Assembly: GCA_905193145.1 (NCBI GenBank)
Contig: CAJJNP010000108.1
Coordinates: 1 to 11,340, forward strand
Direction: 5' to 3'
Source of the DNA: an uncultured Odoribacter sp.
GTDB taxonomy: Bacteria > Bacteroidota > Bacteroidia > Bacteroidales > Marinifilaceae
DNA length: 11,340 bases
Shown here: in pieces, positions 8,401 through 11,340 of the stretch
Position numbering within the stretch: the stretch's first letter is position 1
Layout: each line of letters opens with the position of its first letter
Notes under the pieces: generated by a model
Told to the model about the DNA's origin: nothing
Databases searched by the model: none
The model's input: only the letters and a program-made list of their open reading frames with translations
Program-made: the position numbers and the translations under genes

Positions 8401-8825
8401 CTTACCGTTTTTTTATTCTGCGATACACTTGGCAGTAAAACTAATTCTGTCGACAAAATAACCTTCTTATCCACTACCGAATACTTTACATTCGTTCCGG
8501 AGAAGATATGATCTAAGACTTTGAATATATCACTGTTTTCAGCATCAATCGAAACTTTACGATTCAGGTCGACATGCTTCGTGTTGAAAAAGAACGAGAA
8601 CTCAGATTGGTTTTCTATTTCATCCAATACGGTTTGAACCGTTTGATTCTGCATTTTCAGGTTAACAGTTGCATTCTGAGCATAGCTATTTGCAGCTTGT
8701 GCCAAGCCAATCGAACAGAACAACAAGAATATGTATAACTTCATAACTCTTGGAATTTTGTTTAAGGTAAACCAAAATAACTCTGATACTACCCAAAACT
8801 GTTGGGTAATAAAATGTTTTTGCAT
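5451..8825 (-). CDS. susC-like: SusC/RagA-family TonB-dependent glycan transporter with STN signalling domain
   Basis: A 1124-residue outer-membrane importer paired with the SusD lipoprotein. In order: signal peptide (about 28-49, AQAANSYA then Q), STN domain (about 52-125), carboxypeptidase-regulatory-like beta-sandwich (about 139-210, SGIVKDENGEPIIGANV), TonB-box region EEIVVIGYGT (218-227), plug (about 228-345, with PLYVVDGFP and DIETIEILKDASACAIYGSRG), and a 22-strand-type barrel ending in aromatic GVVVGF. The STN domain is the part that contacts FecR-type anti-sigma factors, matching the neighbouring fecR-like and ECF sigma genes. The start is uncertain. ATG 8825 gives a 27-residue extension before the signal peptide. 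ATG 8744 gives a conventional signal start with an AAGAG upstream. The N-terminal 180 codons look less AT-rich than the rest of the gene. Confidence 0.96.
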   Translation of the reverse strand: MQKHFITQQFWVVSELFWFTLNKIPRVMKLYIFLLFCSIGLAQAANSYAQNATVNLKMQNQTVQTVLDEIENQSEFSFFFNTKHVDLNRKVSIDAENSDIFKVLDHIFSGTNVKYSVVDKKVILSTELVLLPSVSQNKKTVSGIVKDENGEPIIGANVIEKGTANGTVTDMDGKYTLEVSSSTVVLQLSYIGYLTKEVITTNKSNITIVLKEDTLALEEIVVIGYGTMKKRDLTGSISSVKSEDIVKMATSSPIAALQGRAAGVSISMDSGAPNAGVSVQIRGIGTFNNSSPLYVVDGFPMADIGYLNPKDIETIEILKDASACAIYGSRGANGVIVITTKKGKKGELKIGIDAYYGIEYLASKPTMLNSSQYAELSNLAYKNAGKDPLYADTSNMPYSTKWYDEVSHLGQIQNYNINMSGGSQRMQSIFSANYYKKDGIIKSMNYDRVSLNQSNKIEATNFLNIETSLSVSMTNSKSMDSNGIFLASLIAPPDIPVIDPETNYYTGITKLRLENPVGRIARNNSKYKSLYFVGNFSANLNLTKDLVFTSRFGIKIVNSNSNGFTPVYYETADNSVLMNSVSRGTTRTTDWTADNMLTYHHCFNDVHDLTTMVAISSRSYKSDSYWASKQDTPLEREEFWYFDSTTKNPMNSGSGAELTMLSYLGRVNYNLLDRYLLTASIRTDGSSRFLKENRWGYFPSGAIAWKLSEEMFFKKWEQKWFNNVKIRLGYGTIGNENISSYYPYLTPISQQQYYTLGKVPERINGAAPSAIGNREVKWETSKQMNVGVDLGLFDNRLNITADYYVRKTNDILLDQQIPYISGYGSIIRNVGGMQNKGFELTAGFKGGKGNFFYSINGNMSFVKNKVTNLGTTSALIGSCDGVFVDMATAIGQSIRTEVGMPYGQFYGYVTDGIFQNQSEVDAYKKDGHLIQPEAKPGDFRFKDLDNNGVIDENDREFIGNPIPDITYGLSFDATYKNFDLSILFQGVVGNEIYNAAKFYYMRFDGKHNVRVEYLDNYWAGENTSNTQPIPSSDLTRNNNNFRNSDYYVENGSYLRLKNIQLGYTFSPRFTEQFKPSIRVYVAAQNLFTLTQYSGFDPEVARSYSVDRGQYPQAQQYMIGVVVGF
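8790..8808. repeat. Perfect inverted repeat TACCCAA-N5-TTGGGTA near the susC start
   Basis: Seven-base arms (8790-8796 and 8802-8808) flank AACTG. The right arm overlaps the TTG that would be the -33 element of the plus-strand promoter described here, so it could be an operator for it. Alternatively it is a hairpin in the susC mRNA, lying between the two candidate start codons. Confidence 0.55.
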
Positions 8826-8832
8826 AACTTTG
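8801..8832 (+). promoter_or_regulatory. Promoter-like sequence for an antisense RNA opposite the susC leader
   Basis: The -7 element TAACTTTG (8825-8832) fits the Bacteroides consensus TAnnTTTG exactly. Twenty bases upstream lies GTTG (8801-8804), three of four matches to the -33 TTTG. Transcription would begin near 8836 on the plus strand, away from susC. The matching terminator at 8905-8948 supports the call. Confidence 0.5.
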
Positions 8833-8866
8833 TAGTGATCTAATTAATAAAAAATGATTTATTACC

Positions 8867-8884
8867 GCTTGTCGCCAAACAAGC
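8867..8884. repeat. Stem-loop with CGCCAA loop in the susC leader
   Basis: A perfect six-pair stem GCTTGT / ACAAGC surrounds the loop CGCCAA on the plus strand (TTGGCG on the minus strand). The same six loop bases recur in the stem-loop at 8905-8938. Confidence 0.6.
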
Positions 8885-8904
8885 ATTTTAAAGTCAATTC
8901 ATTT

Positions 8905-8948
8905 CATCCGGAAGAATACGCCAATATTTTTCCGGATGTTTTTTCTTT
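8905..8948 (+). terminator. Strong plus-strand intrinsic terminator inside the susC leader
   Basis: A 14-pair stem, CATCCGGAAGAATA (8905-8918) with TATTTTTCCGGATG (8925-8938), includes one G-U pair that forms only in the plus-strand RNA. The loop is CGCCAA. Six T, then CTTT, follow (8939-8948). Reading the other way, no T-run follows, so it does not terminate fecR. No plus-strand protein gene leads into it, which is why an antisense RNA is proposed. Confidence 0.8.
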
Positions 8949-9021
8949 ATGGGGGTCTGCTGGTGTGTTTCATGATACATTGCGTGTTTTAATGTGTTAT
9001 TAAATTACTTTTAAATTGTGC

Positions 9022-10047
9022 CTAATAGATTTCAACCTTAGCCTTCTCATTCTCGATATTGTGCGTATCTAAATAACGCCATTTGATATTAGACGATATT
9101 TTAAATATTTCCAAGATACGCTCCAACCGCTGATGACTGAAAGACCCGGTAAAAGCTTCACCACGAAGACGATCATTGGATAATACGAAGGCTACATTAA
9201 ACCGCTTCTCCAATATCCGTAAAGCTTCCGGTAAAGGGGTCGCATGAAAAACAATCTTTCCGTCTTTCCAAGCAATCTCTGACTCGCCGTTCGTTTCAGC
9301 CAATTGGACTCGGGAGGAAGAAGAGTCATAAGTTAGTTTCTGCCCCGGTTTCATCTGTATAGCCGTCATTCGACCGTTTTTCATGTAACCGAAACGAACT
9401 TTACCATTGATCAATGTAGTCGCAACAAAAGGATCTTTTTCAAAGGCTTCAACATTAAATGAGGTACCCAGCACCTCTATTTTTGTTTCATGGGGAGCAG
9501 TGATTTCAAGACCATGCTCCGGATCTTTCTGCACTTCAAAAAAGGCCTCTCCTTGCAATGTAACCCTTCTCTTGTCCTTATCAAAAAAAGAGGGATAAGT
9601 CAGTTTCGATTCCGAATTAAGATGGACAATAGAGCCATCCGGTAACTGAATCGTAGTCGTCATACCCGGATTCGTTTTTACTTCAATCATCTGAGCTATT
9701 TGGGGCGGACGTGGTCTCAGTGTTTGTATACCGAAAGCGATCAAAAGTGGAATAAACAGAATTGCTGCAACCCGTTGCAGTAAAGTAAGCATGCCCACTT
9801 GTGGACGGACACTGTCCTTGCTCATCTTTTGACAGACAGAAGATAGCGCTTTCTCCGTATCCACTTTCAACAATACCTGCATCGTATCTGTCGTCAGATA
9901 AAGGGTATGAACCTGTTTGGCAATCCGATAATTTTCATCCGATAACCTGATCCATTCTTCAACCTGCCGACATTCCTCGACTGTCGCTTCGCCAGAACAA
10001 TAGCGAGGGAGAAGGTGCTCTATCATATCTGTATTCTGTGTTTCCAT
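9022..10047 (-). CDS. FecR-family anti-sigma factor
   Basis: A 341-residue inner-membrane regulator that binds the partner ECF sigma factor in the cytoplasm and receives the signal from the STN domain of SusC in the periplasm. The cytoplasmic part (1-85) has the typical motif LLPRYCSGEATVEECRQVEEW (12-32), which contacts sigma. One transmembrane helix lies at about 91-108 (RVAAILFIPLLIAFGI). The periplasmic FecR domain follows at about 120-240, with TNPGMTTTIQLPDGSIVHLN, LQGEAFFEV and VLGTSFNVEAF. A C-terminal domain of the DUF4974 type spans about 262-328 (ITF-like IVFHATPLPEALRILEKRF, then FTGSFSH). Length is normal. The ATG at 10047 fits the family start. It is oriented with susC, about 196 bases upstream of it, without an intervening minus-strand terminator, so read-through is possible. 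Its sigma partner is divergent rather than upstream in the same operon. Confidence 0.95.
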   Translation of the reverse strand: METQNTDMIEHLLPRYCSGEATVEECRQVEEWIRLSDENYRIAKQVHTLYLTTDTMQVLLKVDTEKALSSVCQKMSKDSVRPQVGMLTLLQRVAAILFIPLLIAFGIQTLRPRPPQIAQMIEVKTNPGMTTTIQLPDGSIVHLNSESKLTYPSFFDKDKRRVTLQGEAFFEVQKDPEHGLEITAPHETKIEVLGTSFNVEAFEKDPFVATTLINGKVRFGYMKNGRMTAIQMKPGQKLTYDSSSSRVQLAETNGESEIAWKDGKIVFHATPLPEALRILEKRFNVAFVLSNDRLRGEAFTGSFSHQRLERILEIFKISSNIKWRYLDTHNIENEKAKVEIY

Positions 10048-10302
10048 GTCTGTCTTTTATCCATGTTTATCTATTAGACAAGAGAAGTCAGACGGATTCC
10101 TAAACGTAAAGGTGTTTTTTTCAAAATTTTTTTGCCAAAAAGAGCTTTTTACTTGTTTATACCCTTAACTCAAGGTCCATTCGGAATTATTAAAATAGCA
10201 CTGACCATCAAAGTACATTATCCTGTTAAGGAAACCTGATTTGCGGAATTTACACATTCTATAGTGCAAAACAAGTTTATTTGCGTAAACAAATAAAGAG
10301 TC
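10048..10302. other. Leader region upstream of fecR with A/T tracts
   Basis: No gene or consensus TAnnTTTG promoter for fecR is visible here. Two seven-T runs (10115-10121 and 10127-10133) and flanking A runs recur about every 10-12 bases, a pattern that can bend DNA or serve as an upstream promoter element. A perfect inverted repeat TTTATTTG-N6-CAAATAAA lies at 10276-10297, just before the ATPase remnant. The fecR promoter may be of ECF type, for which I see no reliable consensus. Confidence 0.45.
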
Positions 10303-10539
10303 ATGGGAAAATTACAAATAAGTTTCGATGCCATGTTATGTCCCATATCGACCGCATTTCATCGATATATGTTCGACCGTATAAATTGGAACAACCGTCT
10401 GATAGGGTAATCGGTCCGCATGGTGCAGGAAGAACAAAAGTAATTGCAAGGCATTGAAAACGATTTTGTTGTAAAAGACGATATCGGACAAGATTATATG
10501 AATGTAATTTCCTTATGGCAATTCGGACAAACTTATTAA
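10303..10539 (+). pseudogene. Decayed, internally deleted AAA (DUF4143-type) ATPase gene
   Basis: Three short frames line up with the two ends of the ATP-binding DUF4143 proteins common in Bacteroidales (about 380-400 aa when intact). From ATG 10303 the first 35 codons end in FHRYMFDRINWNNRLIG, then hit a TAA at 10408. After a frame shift, 10407-10454 reads VIGPHGAGRTKVIARH, a damaged version of the Walker A segment (normally like GARGVGKTT), and stops at 10455. Back in the first frame, 10456-10536 reads ENDFVVKDDI, then ISLWQFGQTY and TAA, which matches the usual C-terminus of the form VKDDIE...IPLWLFG. About 80% of the gene between Walker A and the C-terminus is gone. The family match is from memory of its end motifs, not from a search. 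Confidence 0.7.
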
Positions 10540-10569
10540 TCTAAGTTCAGACATGGATTTCATAAGTAT

Positions 10570-10600
10570 TTTGAATTTGCAGAATTAAAAATTACTTTTG
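10570..10600 (+). promoter_or_regulatory. Consensus Bacteroides promoter of the ECF sigma gene
   Basis: TTTG (10570-10573), a 19-base spacer, and TACTTTTG (10593-10600) match the Bacteroides housekeeping promoter TTTG-N19-TAnnTTTG exactly. The sigma start codon is at 10612, so the untranslated leader would be only about 5-9 bases. This suggests the sigma gene is expressed by the primary sigma factor rather than only by itself. Confidence 0.75.
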
Positions 10601-10611
10601 TAACCAAAGAT

Positions 10612-11205
10612 ATGAAAAAAGAAATACTACAAACCACAGACGAGCGCTTTTTACTTTCAGCCATGCAACATGGGGATCTAAAAGCATACGGTGTTTTATT
10701 CAGAAGATACTATCCTATCTTGTGTGCATACGCCACTCGGTTTGTCGAACTGAAAGATGTAGAAGAGATCGTGCAAGACGTGATGCTATGGTTGTGGGAG
10801 AACCGGGAAACACAAACCTTCGAAACATCACTGAGCCAATATCTGTTCAAAACCGTTTACCATCGTGCAATTAATGTGATTGCTCACCATCATTCCCAAC
10901 TAAGGGCCGATACCTTTTTCTACGAGAATATGCAGGAGATGCTGCAAGAGACCGATTATTACCAACTCGAAGAGCTAAAAAGAAGGATTAAGGAAGCGGT
11001 AGACGCTTTGCCTCCCATCTACCGGGAGGCCTTTGTCATGCACCGCTTCAAAAATAAAAGTTATAAGGAGATAGCCGAGTTCCTGCAAATATCCCCCAAA
11101 ACGGTAGACTACCGGATCCAACAGGCACTGAAACAATTACGGATCACGTTGAAAGATTATTTGCCGCTGATCATGCTGTTGTTTCCTAAAAATATTCTGT
11201 CGTAA
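10612..11205 (+). CDS. ECF-type RNA polymerase sigma-70 factor
   Basis: A 197-residue extracytoplasmic-function sigma factor of the kind paired with FecR anti-sigma factors in Bacteroidetes PULs. Region 2 spans about 24-92: GDLKAYGVLFRRYYPILCAYA, then VEEIVQDVMLWLWENR (core binding and -10 melting), with FKTVYHRAINVI. Region 4 spans about 122-178, with ALPPIYREAFVMHRFKNKS and the helix-turn-helix YKEIAEFLQISPKTVDYRIQ (-35 recognition). The short hydrophobic end (YLPLIMLLF, 183-191) is common in this group. The first ATG fits the family start and no better one lies downstream. It is transcribed away from the anti-sigma gene across a 564-base gap that contains an ATPase remnant. The expected target is the susC promoter. 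Confidence 0.95.
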   Translation: MKKEILQTTDERFLLSAMQHGDLKAYGVLFRRYYPILCAYATRFVELKDVEEIVQDVMLWLWENRETQTFETSLSQYLFKTVYHRAINVIAHHHSQLRADTFFYENMQEMLQETDYYQLEELKRRIKEAVDALPPIYREAFVMHRFKNKSYKEIAEFLQISPKTVDYRIQQALKQLRITLKDYLPLIMLLFPKNILS

Positions 11206-11212
11206 ATGATTG

Positions 11213-11236
11213 AAGCGGCATAAAGCCGCTTTTTTT
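11213..11236 (+). terminator. Intrinsic terminator of the sigma gene
   Basis: A perfect stem AAGCGGC (11213-11219) with GCCGCTT (11225-11231) has a five-base loop ATAAA and runs into seven T (11230-11236). It begins eight bases after the stop codon, so the sigma gene is monocistronic. Confidence 0.9.
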
Positions 11237-11277
11237 ACATTAGCAAAAAAGATTACGAAGTAAAAAATGCCTGTAAA

Positions 11278-11309
11278 TTTGGTGCTTTTCAAGTTTATCG
11301 ATATTTTTG
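11278..11309 (+). promoter_or_regulatory. Consensus promoter for a plus-strand gene beyond the window
   Basis: TTTG (11278-11281), a 20-base spacer and TATTTTTG (11302-11309) fit the Bacteroides promoter form. Expected transcription start is near 11313-11317. The next gene lies outside the window. Confidence 0.65.
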
Positions 11310-11324
11310 TATCAAAAATGATAC
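11309..11324. repeat. Perfect inverted repeat GTATCA-N4-TGATAC at a predicted transcription start
   Basis: Six-base arms at 11309-11314 and 11319-11324 flank AAAA. The repeat begins at the last base of the -7 element and spans the predicted start site, a typical place for a repressor operator. It could also be chance. Confidence 0.45.
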
Positions 11325-11340
11325 TTAAATATATTTTCCT

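Larger units (their letters stand above)
8836..8948 (+). ncRNA. Predicted cis-antisense small RNA over the susC 5' leader (DonS-like)
   Basis: A promoter-like sequence and a strong terminator bracket about 113 bases with no coding frame. The RNA would be fully complementary to the susC leader just upstream of ATG 8825. It contains two stem-loops: 8867-8884 (GCTTGT / ACAAGC) and the terminator hairpin at 8905-8938. Both loops are exactly CGCCAA, so the opposite (susC) strand shows UUGGCG in each loop, which fits the YUNR U-turn motif seen in antisense RNA targets such as CopT. In Bacteroides fragilis, PULs run by ECF sigma/anti-sigma pairs carry antisense RNAs opposite the susC leader that repress them (DonS in the Don locus). 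Position, size, direction and regulator type all match that arrangement. Sequence relation to DonS has not been checked, and the 5' end is estimated. Confidence 0.6.

Noticed and set aside
8686..8886. Minus-strand 66-codon frame overlapping the susC start
   Set aside because: It lies out of frame over the susC N-terminus and the antisense RNA hairpin, with no protein signature.
8977..8995. Small inverted repeat ACATT / AATGT between fecR and susC
   Set aside because: Five-pair AT-rich stem with a nine-base loop, expected by chance in this composition.
1..11340. CRISPR array, tRNA, rRNA, insertion sequence or phage genes
   Set aside because: No regularly spaced repeats, no cloverleaf or rRNA-like sequence, and no transposase or integrase coding region were seen.

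Overview
The window reads as a polysaccharide utilization locus (PUL) from a gut-type Bacteroidales bacterium, most likely Bacteroides or Parabacteroides. The signs are a SusC/SusD pair, FecR/ECF-sigma trans-envelope regulators, a GH109-type enzyme, AT-rich DNA, and two promoters matching the Bacteroides form TTTG-N19/20-TAnnTTTG. The species cannot be named from this sequence alone.

Layout, left to right. Positions 1-652 hold no convincing gene. They contain the end of a plus-strand unit, closed by an intrinsic terminator at 181-209, and two minus-strand stem-loops (265-313 and 442-471) that probably end the PUL transcript. The PUL itself is on the minus strand and is read from right to left: FecR-type anti-sigma factor (9022-10047), SusC-like TonB-dependent transporter with an N-terminal STN signalling domain (5451-8825), SusD-like lipoprotein (3904-5448), an exported right-handed beta-helix protein (2054-3751), and a GH109-like NAD-dependent glycosidase with a twin-arginine leader (653-2026). 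The ECF sigma factor is on the plus strand (10612-11205), divergent from its presumed anti-sigma partner, and ends at a clean terminator. A further plus-strand promoter at 11278-11309 drives something beyond the window.

How the genes should work together: SusC/SusD binds and imports a glycan, and the two exported enzymes process it. GH109 suggests terminal alpha-GalNAc, so a host-type (mucin or blood-group A-like) glycan is plausible but inferred. Substrate-loaded SusC would signal through its STN domain to FecR, which releases the ECF sigma factor to raise susC transcription.

Two items stand out beyond the standard PUL. First, the plus strand opposite the susC leader (about 8802-8948) has a promoter-like sequence, two stem-loops with the same six-base loop CGCCAA, and a strong terminator. 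This looks like a cis-antisense small RNA of the DonS kind. Second, the 564-bp gap between sigma and anti-sigma genes holds a decayed, internally deleted remnant of an AAA/DUF4143 ATPase gene (10303-10539).
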